From contig JAPTOF010000017.1 in assembly GCA_028554755.1 (NCBI GenBank), positions 10,563,501 to 10,627,500 of the forward strand: DNA of 64,000 nucleotides. The letters run 5' to 3'. Made by a program: the position numbers and the translations under genes. Source of the DNA: Cordia subcordata. Taxonomy: Eukaryota; Streptophyta; Magnoliopsida; Boraginales; Cordiaceae. The notes under the pieces were generated by a model, which saw only the letters and a program-made list of their open reading frames with translations, did no database searches and was not told the origin of the DNA. Shown piece by piece: positions 35,601 through 47,302 of this stretch (position 1 is the first letter of the stretch; every line of letters begins with the position of its first letter).

Positions 35601-36887
35601 TAGACAAGATCCTTGCTGCCTTTATAGGAAAAAGCATTTTAATGGGAGGCCCAACAATGAAAAGCTTATGAAGAGTTCATAACAAAGAATGGTGACACTA
35701 AATATTACCTTGACATAGTTTTTTAAGAATTGCCGAATTGCTGGATCATAAAAAAAGGAATCATTAGATGAGCTCAGACCAACACCTTCTTCCCATGCCC
35801 ACTTCACATATTGGGTTTTTCCACCATATGCTTGCAAGTTATTCACTAAGCTGAGTAGCAGTCTGACTCCGTGTTGTCTGGCTTCCGCAATAACATGATC
35901 TAACGCCTGCCACAGCACATAACAGTTAAACAAAGAGACAGAAGAACATAATGGCTCCAATGCCTCTTTAAGCAGCAAATGACAAAATAATAATTTTGAG
36001 CTACATTAATGTATTGCTGAAATATAGACAAATTTGAGCAGGAGATAAGATTACAAAATTAAACAAATCTTTGCTGTAATGAACTAATGAAGGCTGAACA
36101 AGCTTCAAATCTTTGGCATAGGGCACATTGCTGTAAAGAACTAACAATGGCTGAACAAACTTCACCAGTTACAGCAACAAACAGCCATTTTCCATAATGA
36201 TGAGCTGACAACAGACGGTTAGTTAAGAAAGCAGGTAACACTAGAATGAACAAATTTCACACAGTTAGTTAGTTTCCAGTTAATTAGTCCAAATTAAACC
36301 TTTAAGTTAAGCCAATCAAGAATAATAACTGATCATAACATCTTTCAACAAATAGGAAGCTTGATCTGTGAAACCACTATGAAGCAAATCTTAGACAAAT
36401 GCACATAATCATCATTAAAAATTTAAATTTAACAATAAGCCTACATGGACTAGACTGAAACTCATCATAATAGCGTGATACTAATCCCGCAACAGATTTC
36501 TCTTACCCTGAACACTCTTTCATCAAATCGACCGGGAGAAATCTGGAGAGCATTGTAATCACCGTCATTGAAAGCCCAAGTTCTGCAAACAGTGAACCCC
36601 ATTTTAGCTCCAGCTTGCAGCATTGCTCTGATTCTTGGCCTACTGTACGAATCCACAGCATGGTCCATCAGCCAGTAAGAGTTCCATCCATTAATGTAGA
36701 ATACTCTACCATCCACAAAGAACTGAGTCCCATTCCTCTCCACAAAACTCAGGTTAATTTCCTTATTTACACTCAACCAAGAGTCTCCAAATGACATGTA
36801 CAGAAAGACCAGACATGATGCAAAGCCAATTATTGGATAAAACAGCCCATTTCCTGCAGACATTTTCCCACTAGCTGATTTGACCAT
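32655..36887 (-). CDS. Mannan endo-1,4-beta-mannosidase (GH5), type II membrane-anchored form
   Basis: Five exons join in frame to 440 residues: 36507-36887, 35709-35906, 34224-34346, 33438-33649 and 32655-33063, all GT-AG. Start MVKSASGK at the ATG of 36887; the frame upstream opens only with GTG. Residues about 14-32 form one hydrophobic segment ([19 protein letters not shown]), a signal anchor or signal peptide. The GH5 fold follows: [42 protein letters not shown] with the acid/base E221, HIYPDHW, and FTEFG with the nucleophile E341. The enzyme cuts beta-1,4-mannan chains in cell walls, as in wall remodelling, germination and fruit softening. Length matches the plant MAN family (about 430-450). 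All catalytic positions are kept, so it should be active. I cannot assign a MAN number firmly; it looks closest to MAN2/MAN6-type members. Confidence 0.93.
36069..36165. repeat. 37-bp direct repeat in mannanase intron 1
   Basis: TTGCTGTAATGAACTAATGA at 36069 and TTGCTGTAAAGAACTAACAA at 36129 both continue to GGCTGAACAA and CTTCA. Period 60 bp. Confidence 0.7.
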
Positions 36888-37334
36888 CAAGCAAATGATA
36901 ACCAAAACCACTCTAAACCTTAAAAAGAACTGATTTTGAGATACCCTTTAAACTAAAAGGGTGTCTTCCAGCTGCAAATCAAGAAACAGCCAAAACTTCA
37001 CACCCTAAAAATGGTATCTTTTGGAGATACAAACGACCAAGATTGGATTTTTCTCCCCTTAAAACTCTTCAGCATCAAAAATATTTGGACTTTGAGATAA
37101 AAAGGCAAGAATTTTGAAGGCACCCAGATCCACTTCTGCAAAAAAGGGGGAAATGTACTTTCAAAGCAGCCCAAGTCCAAGATTCATATATGAAGCTTGG
37201 TGTAACAGATACCTACGTGTAGTAGCATAATGCCATCTCCCTTTGTGCCACAATAATATTGTGAAGGTGAGGGAGAATAGGGCAACTGTGTGTGTCTGTT
37301 AATGGGGTCGTGAAATTTAGGGAGACCAAGTACA

Positions 37335-37402
37335 TATATATATATGTTATAAATATATATATATATATGTAATAAATATATATATATATATGTTATAAAT
37401 AT
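37335..37402. repeat. AT-rich tandem repeat, about three 28-30-bp units
   Basis: Units of the form (AT)n followed by GTTATAAAT or GTAATAAAT repeat three times, about 450 bp upstream of the mannanase start codon. Confidence 0.85.
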
Positions 37403-38038
37403 AGATTGGAAGAAAGCATACCTAACAATTAACATCTACCCCATGAACAGGATTTTGCCTAAATCATGGAAAATTTGTGTAGGAATATGAATTATTTGGT
37501 GAATGGTTGGAATGTTGGTATCAAATGTTTCCTAATTGTAGATCTGATCTCATGAATTCTCAGCTTTTTTTCTCTTTTTCTTGAATTTTAATATTGTAAT
37601 GTACAAGTTTTTTGTCCATACAACACACCCTTTATTGAGAAGAGGTGTGTGTATGGGTCAATTTTTGATACCTGCTTTATGTCTTTATTAACCCTTTTTT
37701 CCAATTTTCTTTTTTTTTTTCTTTTTGGTTGCTAAGTTTTCTATTTTTAGGGTTTGAGATATGGTGATGGCATATGATACTCTGCTTGTTTATTTCACGA
37801 ATGAAAAGATACCGCAATTAATGAAACTTTTTAAGCTTTTTTAGCATATCATTTGCCGCTGAGTCAATATAATAATGGACAAGATTGGACTTGCCATAGA
37901 TTTCGAAGTCCCACCCATGCTGGATCTGGAAATATGAAGTGTACCCTTTTAAAATTTCTAATATTTACCATTTAATCCCTTTGTTTTATTTTTTATTTCC
38001 ACAATATATCGAAAATGTGCTGGTCTTTCTATGTTTAA

Positions 38039-38168
38039 GATTCTCTCATAATTTTTTCTTATTTTTTGAAACGAAGCATCATACTCTCTTAAGAAGAATA
38101 GACGTATGTTATGTTTTAAAAAATAGACTATGAGAGAATTTCAAAAAATAAGAATTATAAGAGAGATT
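38039..38168. repeat. Imperfect inverted repeat, possible MITE remnant
   Basis: Arm 38039-38071 (ATTCTCTCATAATTTTTTCT then TATTTTTTGAAA) pairs with arm 38139-38168 (TTTCAAAAAATAAGAATTAT then AAGAGAG). No clear target duplication found. Confidence 0.45.
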
Positions 38169-38987
38169 AAATAAAATGAGACGAAAGAGATCAGAAACTC
38201 ACACACTTTAGGAGACCACACAAGAGTTAACTCAAAAATATTATGAAAATTGTGACCTTGCAAGTTCTTCCATTATCTTGCTTTTTTTGTCAAAAAAGGA
38301 AAGCAGATGTCACCAAATTTTCTATATGTTTAGAAGAAAATTATAGAAATTAATGACCTTGTCAAATCATGATTTTACATTTAAACAAATTAGAGCATGA
38401 AGAGTTGTTTGGGATCTTTGGAGGGGAAAAAAAAAACATATCTAGTTTAAAATGTGTTGTGAATAAGTTATAACGTTCAATCAACAACCTATGTACCTTG
38501 ATAATTTCTCAGTAATATAGTTAATGATACTTGTATAAGATCTACAGCTAATTGACAACACTTGATATCATCTTCTAATACCCTATGATTATATACATAC
38601 AATTTTTCTAATAGATACAACGATATATCCACTAAAGTTAATTCAATGACTTTATGTAAATAAAAATTTACTATTTTTAGTCATTCTCACATTGAATATA
38701 ACCCAACTACTGAAAGAATAAATCATTGGAAATGGTAAATTTTTATATCAATAAAAATATTAATCTAATATTAACAGAATGTTGCACTTGTCAAATAGAT
38801 TGTGATATGTAATACTTTTACAATATTTGTTTCTAAACGACTTCTACAGATTTTTTTTTTTTTTCCAAAGAACACATCATTGGTTTAAGGCCTAATTGAA
38901 GAACCCCACTATTTGTACCTCAAACTAAACACTATCGTCAATGGAAAGTCCTTTTCCCATGTATATATGGTCCCAATTAAGTGCTCC

Positions 38988-38989
<2 letters not shown>

Positions 38990-39033
<44 letters not shown>
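38990..39033. repeat. (AT)n microsatellite
   Basis: About 21 AT units. Confidence 0.95.
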
Positions 39034-39036
<3 letters not shown>

Positions 39037-40356
39037 CAACTTTACACCAGCAAGTATATTGACATGGATGAATCAAAGCATGCATCATTTTAGTAATAAC
39101 TCATCTTACTTTGTGCTACACTCATCATTAAATTAGTGCGTTGACACTTGTTCTTAAGTCATTGATCTTTTCATCTGGAATAAGATAATTTTTATTGCAT
39201 ACATCAACGTCAGTAGATCTGAAACGTCGGGCTTTATATTTGATATATACTTTGTTGTCCAAGTTACTTCTATAGTCATTTTTTTAATATAATGAGAAAT
39301 TCAGTTAAAACTACATAAGATTCATCTTAAAATATAATAAATCTCATCATATACCATATCTTAATGCTTATTTCAAGTCAGTTACGAATCAAACAATATT
39401 TATGAATAGGTGAAAACAAGTCTAAACTTATGACTTTTTAGTACAATAAATCATATCTGTCAACTTCTCTTAATCCGTAGTTAGGGGTATATTTGTATTA
39501 CCTCTTTGTTTGTCTTTTTGAGAAACACAGAGTAATGTGAGATATTTTGAATTACAGTAGTTAATCAACTACTTATAGAGAATAACATGTATTTTACTCA
39601 TTCAGTATAAACTATTCTACGATTATATTTCTATGTCAATAATAAGAATTTAGGACAACAAAAATTTACTACTAGCAATTGCAGTATGTATATGCATGGC
39701 CTTTCTAAAAGCACGATTATGCACACTTTTCTCATCTAATTGCCTCATCTTTTGAAAATGAACTAACTGTTAGATAAAGGGGCTTGATCATATTATTGTG
39801 ATAATTATAAGGCATTAAACTTCGCAATTGTTACTTCTAACTATCTGCTAATTAATTGCTCGTGAAATGAATTAAGAGGCTTTATTTGTTTCGATTTTCA
39901 CCATCTCGTTTCATACTTTTCTTAGCTTGAAAAAGGAAAAAGGAGTAAATATATGGTTCTGTATGTGTGCTTTTGCAAGTATTTAATACTAAGAATAAAT
40001 TGATGAATGTTGTATGATCTAACTCATTGCGAGGACAAGAATATGCTTATGTACAAGGTGGAATTCTCCTTAATTACACATGAAGAGACTCGTTAAAAAC
40101 AATGAAAAATATAACAATCTCGTGTTAATTATCAGTTTAAATTCCTAAATGAAGTAATTTATATATAAACGTACTAAACAAATTCATAGCATAATATCAT
40201 GTGTGTGCAAGTTATTCTAACATAATTGCAAGTTGTTGAAGGATAAATTAAATTTAAAAATGTCATTCAATTTCTTTTGTTGGTTATAGAATATGATACC
40301 TCAGAAAGAATATTACAACCTATTGATGATCTTGACCGGTAATTAAGATATGTAGG

Positions 40357-40556
40357 ACTCGTTTAGATTAATTTTTTAAAAATATTTTCCTTAATTTTTT
40401 TTTTCAAAAAAAAATCTCTTTTGAAAATTAATTTTTTATTTCTAAAAAGTTAAAATTAAATTTTTATTGATGTCTTAACTTTTTTCTTAAAAAAATTTAA
40501 CCTAATACTTACTCAAACAAATAAAATTTATAAAAAAATCAATTCAAACAAATTCG
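40357..40556. mobile_element. MITE-like element with imperfect terminal inverted repeats
   Basis: The left end ACTCGTTTAGATTAATTTTT is inverted at the right end (TAAAAAAATCAATTCAAACA then AATTCG). The interior is A/T homopolymer-rich. Non-coding, about 200 bp. The target duplication is not evident, so the call is tentative. Confidence 0.4.
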
Positions 40557-41125
40557 TAATCTCCTATGCCATGAAAAAAAAAACTTTGTACATTTTCTTA
40601 GGATAAGAATTTTAGCTAGCTGTTGTTTCAATAGTTGGAATGTCATGTGGCCGACAATATGTATAGTAGCTTTTTGTCCGATGCGTACACTTCGCAGACC
40701 AAACCATGATTTTTAATTTTGTTGTGTGAAGCTTCATGTATATTTGCGTTGACATGGTCAACGAATAAACGAGGGCAAAACCACAGGCGACTAGTAGGTT
40801 ATGAGTCGACTGACCTTACAAAAAATATTTTACTCGTGTCTCGTTATACGTAAAAATCAAGTGAAATTTTTGATTTTTGGTGATTTATTTCATATTTTGA
40901 ACTTACATTATTAAAAAAAAAAAAGTCGCACAATACTAACCCAAAAGTATACGATAATAAAATTGCATAATTGCTTCAGGAGTGATTTCTGTTAATCATG
41001 GTTAGTTTAGCCTCTAGAAACACTAGTCAGCAAGGGGTGTATTTATACCAATTTTAAAATTAAAAAGGAGAATTTGCATTAACTTAAAATCAAAGGTGGG
41101 ATTTTCCGCAATTCTAAAATGAGTT

Positions 41126-41297
41126 TTTTTTTTTTTTTTGATAGCAACGACCACCTAAACCCGGAACCCGACCACTTGGAAACCTTCGGCATACGAACCA
41201 CCCCACAAGATCCATGCACCGTAAGACGGGTTGTCTAACGCTAAGAATAGACCGAACCTTATTCCCAGGTCCGCACCACTAAACCAATCCCTTGGGG
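41126..41297 (-). mobile_element. tRNA-derived SINE with 14-bp target site duplication
   Basis: A 172-bp segment more GC-rich than its surroundings. On the minus strand it starts near GGGATTGGTTTAGTGGTGCG, where TTTAGTGGT resembles a Pol III A box. AAGGTTCGGTC further on resembles a B box, and the segment ends in poly(A) (poly(T) on plus, 41124-41139). It is flanked by perfect TTCTAAAATGAGTT copies (41112-41125 and 41298-41311). A 3' poly(A), box-like motifs and a long target duplication together are the signature of a SINE moved by LINE machinery. Confidence 0.85.
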
Positions 41298-42010
41298 TTC
41301 TAAAATGAGTTCTTTTCATTATTGAAAATCCTAGCTACACTATATGTGCTCTGCTGTACACCTAGTTAAGCTGGAGCAGTATTGTACTGCTTTCTTTATA
41401 ATATAGGAGTGAGATAAAGAGTTTTGAAATTATAAAAAATTTTATACAACTTTAACAAAATACAAGAAGATGAAATATATTTTATATTAATAACTTTAGA
41501 CGATTTGCTACAGGTCAACTGTATTTATTTATATATGTATATATATATATATGTGTGTGTAGCATGAAATCCATGGAAATTTAGAGGTCTTTGAGTTTCT
41601 CCTTGATTATCGCACTGAAATCTGAGTTGAGATATTTTTCCAACGTAAGACAACTGACTAGTGGAGTAAGTCAAACTAATTTTCGTTTGCACTCAACTCC
41701 TCTTCCAAGTTTAATAACCCCTTGGCTCCATTTTTCTAACCTTATTATTTGACTATTGAGCATGCACCCACTATTATTTAATGAATATTCAGACTCTAAT
41801 AAAGGGGGAATTTCCTTCATAGAGAGAACACTATTGAGTTTGAAAGCACATCTTAGACAGTCCAATGATGTGACCGATTAAGTTATACGTTTAACTTGGA
41901 TATGTTCTTTTTCAATTTAATTGGTTTAATAATTTTCTTGACAGATTATTTTTGCTTGTAGAAAAAGATGTCGACCCTATGAATCGAATATACTTATTCT
42001 TAGATATATA

Positions 42011-42028
42011 TACATATACATACATACA

Positions 42029-42057
<29 letters not shown>
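42011..42057. repeat. (ATAC)n microsatellite
   Basis: About eleven tandem ATAC units. Confidence 0.95.
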
Positions 42058-42063
<6 letters not shown>

Positions 42064-42380
42064 GTATATACTAGTGTAATATCTGTGCGATGAACGACAT
42101 ATGTAATTGCATACATTAAAACTATAGAGTTTTTGCATATTACTAAATAGTTATTGAAACAATTATATGCTATAAAAATTAATAAAATAATAATGATATA
42201 TATAAAGAAAAAAACCATAATATTAATTGAATTAAAACATTTAATACATGAATGGAACTGAATAAATGATGGAAACAAAACATGGCCTAAGAATGTGCAT
42301 ATTTAATTGATATAAAATTATAAAAAATTTGTCATATAAAGCGCCATTTGACAGTACGAAATTACAATTTATTTTACTTT

Positions 42381-42386
<6 letters not shown>

Positions 42387-42417
<31 letters not shown>
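42387..42417. repeat. (AT)n microsatellite
   Basis: About 15 AT units. Confidence 0.95.
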
Positions 42418-42422
<5 letters not shown>

Positions 42423-44427
42423 AACACACACATGCACCAGCTAGCTAGAATATTGTGGAACTTGAAGACAAAAATCGGCTACTGTTGATTTTTGTATATA
42501 ATTATTAAAGATGAGTAGCACATGCGACAAAGGAAATATCAGGAGATTATGCAAGATAATGCTCAATTATGCTACTTATGTGTCCTAAAGTGTGGCCTGA
42601 TACATTTACAGTTCTCAAAAACCCATTGGAGATCCGTTTTGGATTTCATACATGTCCCATGGGAAATGGCAAAGCAAAATAAATTTTTATCAGGACTATT
42701 ATAATAGACAATTTAATACTTGTACAAATAATATATATTGTAAAATTATATGCTAAATGAGGATAAGAGATAAATTTGATTTTCTATTTTAAGATAAATT
42801 ATTAAGTGGCAACTACTCACCACATCATTCATGTAAAACCTAATAAAACTTAATAAAAGAAAATTCTTTGACCGATGAAATTGACATCAATTGTTATTGT
42901 TAGAGAAAGAGGCACGGGTCTCATATATGTGCGAATATGAGATGAGAGTTTTTTTTTTTTTTTTTTCCTTTTCACGACAAGAAAAATTTATCTGATAGAA
43001 ATCGACTATCGCTGTATTATCATTAAGGGGCACTATAAGATAAAAGGCTGCTTGATAAAAGGATCACGAAAATAATAATATGCTCTATGGAAAATTCTTT
43101 GCTAGCGAAAGTTGGCAAGCCAATAATTCATAATGACCCATAAAAATTTTGAATAACAAGATCAACCGTCATCTTAATTTTAATCGGACGTTTTTAAGAC
43201 CAACTCTTACCCAAGAGAAACATAAATATTCGTATGTATACTAGGTTCGTGTCTAGATGTTTCTTCTCAAGAAACATTATTTGTGCCAAAAAAGCAGATA
43301 CTAATAAGCATTACTAAAAGTCATGTTCAACTTTACAACAGTTGTAATTAATGGATCGGCAATAGTTCTCAAATCATTAATTGTTTTGCTGTACCATTTC
43401 TTCTTCAAACATCCAATCATCGTGACTTCGAAAGAACTGTTAATTGCCTAAAATTATTGGCATGCTTTGTAGTGTATGCTTCATTATGAATCCAAAAGCT
43501 AGCTCATGTAAGAAAGAGGGCTTCACTAACTTTTGTGGTGCCGTTATCATTAACTTTTTAATATCCAACGAATATACCGGCGATTTAAAAGTGTTTAATT
43601 TGTAGGGAGTAAAATGGTTTTCAAATATTTAAAAATCATAAAATTATGGGGAAAATAGTTTATAGTCTAATTAGAATGTCAATTTATGAAGTTAGAAGGG
43701 TTGTAGTCTTCAAATTAAAAATGTTTAATTAACAGGGACTAAAAGTGGTTTCGAATACAAAAAATCATAAAATCACGGGATTAAATAGTTTTCTAGCTTG
43801 AAAATATCAGTTTGTGAAGTTAATGAGAAAAATAAAATGTTTAATATGTCCTTTAAAACGAAAAATATCATGTACTTATGAAAAAATACAAAGGTTTATT
43901 ATGTACTTATGGCAAAACAGTTGGAGGTTAGATATGATTTATCCCTTTGTCTAATTATTATAATTAATATTATTTTATACGAGAAGATTTAAATGGTAAG
44001 GGAATGATCAAAGATCAAAAGAAAATTATTTAAGCAACATATATTAAGGTCACCCCACCATATAGTACGCGACTTTGCACCTTTTCTTCTCTCATTAAGC
44101 TTAACTTTTTCAAATAAAACCTATTGTTAGATGAGACGACTTAATCACATGACACATCATCATTTTCAAGCCAACAAGTCATGCAAAGTTATACATTTAT
44201 GAAGTTTTCCATTGTTTAATCACTTGTGGAGTGAATAGAGGCTTTGTTAATTAGTTTGATCTTTTCACCATGCTGCTTCTCGCACTTGGTTAAATTTGAT
44301 AATTCAGATAACATTACAATTTTTTTGTCTCGATATTTTTCTAGTCTTTTGGTTCGATTTCAATTAATAATCAAAATAACTAAATAAGCCACACAATTTA
44401 CTAATTTGACCTAATTCTTGAATCCAA

Positions 44428-44430
<3 letters not shown>

Positions 44431-44466
<36 letters not shown>
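44431..44466. repeat. (AT)n microsatellite
   Basis: 18 AT units. Confidence 0.95.
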
Positions 44467-44468
<2 letters not shown>

Positions 44469-45029
44469 TTATCAAACTAGACGAATGTTATAAACTCTCG
44501 TCTGATATACAAGACATATATATCATGCCATGTGAAAAAACAAATGCATGGATTTCTTGATCAAGAAAAAAAAGTCAATCTAAAGATTAGGTGTGACAAT
44601 TCTACCATATGACCTAAAGCAACTGAAGATATTCAATTTTGGTCGTGAAAACAAGTGCAAGTGAGATAGTGATGCAATAATATATGACTGCTGACATAAC
44701 AGCTTCCACAATAAAATCTGAAAGCTGCTTGATAATTGCGTGCGGGCCAACTCGTGTGGATATTGCAACCAACAGTTAGATGGACACCACCTCAAATCTG
44801 ACAAAATCCGACGAGAGGGGATGGTTTTAATTCATTCGAGTAATTTTAGGTGTTGGCAGATACCATGATGCTTTAAAACTTTTGCAGTGATGACTTCCTA
44901 TTAAGGGAAGCATCAAACTTTACTAAAATTTAAAGCAACAGGTCCCTGGAGAATGATAACCACCGACAATAAGCATCATCACCCACGGGTGGTGGTCTCT
45001 AGATCTCTAGTCGGTCGCCGCATACATTG

Positions 45030-45535
45030 TTATCTATGTCGTCTCTATTTAGTAACTAATTATTTTTTACCATCTTTATATGGCCTTTATTCAGTTATCA
45101 ATTTTTGTTCTATCTCTATTTACTGAAATCTCTATATCATCAGCAACCAATTTTCTTCCTTCGCTAATTTTCATCATTAATTGACAATTTTTAGTAGTGA
45201 TATGAACGAGTTGGTTTGAAATATTCAAATGAGATGTACTCTTTTTTAGTAGTGATATGAACAAGTTTGATTGAGATATTCAAATGAGATATTTCTCTAT
45301 GTCGTCTCTATCTAACGACTGATTTTTATTCCATTTCCGTGTCATATCTATTTAGTGACCATTTTCATATCATTTCTATTTAGTGATCGAGTTTTTACTG
45401 TCTCTATACCCTTTTTATTTAGCAATTTTTTTTTCTTTATACCATCTCTATTTAAAGACTCATTTTTTTTTGGTCTCTATATTATCTTTATTTAGTGATG
45501 AGTTGGATTGAGATATTCAAATGAGATGTATATGG
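45030..45535. repeat. Degenerate tandem repeat cluster (CTCTATTTAGTGAC-type units)
   Basis: Variants of TCTCTATTTAGTGAC with a following T-rich run recur at least six times at irregular 40-60-bp spacing. A second unit, AGTGATATGAAC..GAGATATTCAAATGAGAT, appears near 45189, 45245 and (partial) 45493. Confidence 0.7.
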
Positions 45536-46831
45536 AATTATATTATACATAACACAAGCCAGTGATTATGATAAATAATTATTGGGTTATAAAATGGCTT
45601 GTATGATATATACAATAATGGTAAACCATTACATCAGTGATCATTTGTAGCAACTTCTTATGATGCATTGAATGATCTATATGGAAAAGTTTTACGCATC
45701 ATTTGTGCTGTTTGTTTCCTGGGTAATCATTATTAGTATTTTCTTCATCCTGTCAACCTTATCCGAACTTTGTTCAAATGATGATACTCTTCCTTGCCCA
45801 ATTTGAACCAAGTGGCCAATCTAATCCACTTCCTTTTTATCTTTATCTTTTTGTGAATCAGAAACAAATTTAATGAGGAGGCTATGTAGCAGTCGAGATT
45901 TTGGTGGAGCATATTTCGGTGACACCCTATTTTGAACTCTGATTTATTAGTGAATGTCTCGAGTTGTCAATCACGTGCACTTAGAATCTTTTTCTTGAGT
46001 AAGTCAAAGGTAATTGTTAACTCATACATAATAGCAAGTAAAACATATAAAGGAAAGAAAGACGTCCTCGACAGAGCCCAAGTAAATCCACCCTTTTGCT
46101 CATGCATGAAGGCAACAACACTCGATAGGCCATTGTCATGAATTATTAGATCAGAACGGGCAATCTGAATATATATCCGTTTCCTCTCGGACTAGTTCCC
46201 TACCTCGGTGGAATTCCTTTTGTATATACTTGAAAACTCTGTCAGAACGGATTTTAGGTTAGCTTGGGCTGAGTAATAGTGGAAAAGTTGAAAAGATACG
46301 ACCACTGGCCCATGGTTTGTCCAATACATTATTTCCCAGAGCATTTTTGGGCTTCCGACGCCGAGCTAAAGTTTTTGTTTACCAGATGTTCGGTATGGGA
46401 GAAATATTAGAATGAGTTAATAACACAGTACTTCATTGTCGTCTTATATGTTAATTACTTTCTTTATAGGTTTTTTTCTTGGATTTTTGAGAGGCGGCCT
46501 GTTTAGACGAGAGTCCTTTCAAAGGATGAGACCCCTTGAATGTAGGGTCTTCCGGTATGTGGGCATCAATCGTAAGAAGAAACCCAACTAAGCGAGTCAA
46601 TTTTTGCATTTATTAACTTTTCGATAGATAAATATGCATAAAATGAAAGCTCTGGAGACTTTCCACCAATCACTTAAAAGCAAAAAGGGGTATGCAAACA
46701 AACTTTTCAGAATTAACAATTTCATTATTAGCACTACCTAATGATTATAAATTTTCTGTCATTTCATTACATGTATGTGTATTAAAAATTCACCTAATTA
46801 AATTTTGTACATAACGTCATAAACTAGGATC

Positions 46832-47302
46832 CTAACCATCATCTACTCTACCTTTTCTAACAATTGCAAAGTACCCTACCACAGCACAGAACGCAGCCAC
46901 AGCATTTCCTTCTGTGATCAGACCTCTCACCACAAACCCTGCGATATCAACAATCAAATTCTTGGCTTCCATGATCAAATCTCTCCTGGGCTTGCCCAAA
47001 AAACTCAGCAACACAAGCACAGTGATCCATATAACTAAACTGGCCGGCACAGCCACGGCCATGGCTGCCACCATTGATAGCACCCCAAAGGCCATCCCTA
47101 AACCCACTGATGCATATATAGCTGCCCAGCAAGATGATAATGATGATGATGCTGGTGATAAAGTTGTTGTTGAATTGAGCTCATAATACCATGAGAGCAC
47201 TGCTTTCAGGAAGTGGCAAGAGAGTGAGATCAAGATTGAATAAAAAAGTAGAAAGGAGCATGCCCATGCGTTTCTTTTGGTCATTAGTTTCGGGAGGAAC
47301 AT
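46832..47302 (-). CDS. Small plant membrane protein, function unknown
   Basis: Single-exon frame of 156 residues from ATG at 47302; a second in-frame Met at residue 7 (47284, MTKRNAW) may be the real start. Hydrophobic segments: residues about 14-36 (ACSFLLFYSILISLSCHFLKAV), about 61-100 (long, probably two spans, with the block GMAFGVLSMVAAMAVAVPAS) and about 125-148 (VRGLITEGNAVAAFCAVVGY). A short basic loop GKPRRD lies between the last spans, and the tail is charged. I have an impression of similar uncharacterised plant proteins but cannot name the family or a role. The composition, the clear membrane pattern and an isolated position with its own upstream region favour a real gene over a chance frame. 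Confidence 0.75.
   Translation of the reverse strand: MFLPKLMTKRNAWACSFLLFYSILISLSCHFLKAVLSWYYELNSTTTLSPASSSLSSCWAAIYASVGLGMAFGVLSMVAAMAVAVPASLVIWITVLVLLSFLGKPRRDLIMEAKNLIVDIAGFVVRGLITEGNAVAAFCAVVGYFAIVRKGRVDDG

Larger units (their letters stand above)
36888..41111. other. Gene-free region upstream of the mannanase
   Basis: Presumed mannanase promoter/5' UTR at the low end, then AT-rich DNA with a 28-30-bp tandem repeat at 37335-37402, two MITE-like inverted repeats and one (AT)n tract. No open frame here resembles a protein I know. Confidence 0.6.
41312..46831. other. Gene-free AT-rich region with microsatellites and degenerate repeats
   Basis: No gene supported. Holds an (ATAC)n tract, two (AT)n tracts and a degenerate repeat cluster at 45030-45535. 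Confidence 0.6.

Noticed and set aside
42011..42057. Regular short repeats considered as a CRISPR-like array
   Set aside because: Uniform tetranucleotide microsatellite without spacers; the window is plant nuclear DNA.
46914..47186. 90-residue plus-strand frame opposite the small membrane protein
   Set aside because: Antisense shadow of the minus-strand frame. The minus-strand product has a coherent membrane pattern; this one has none.
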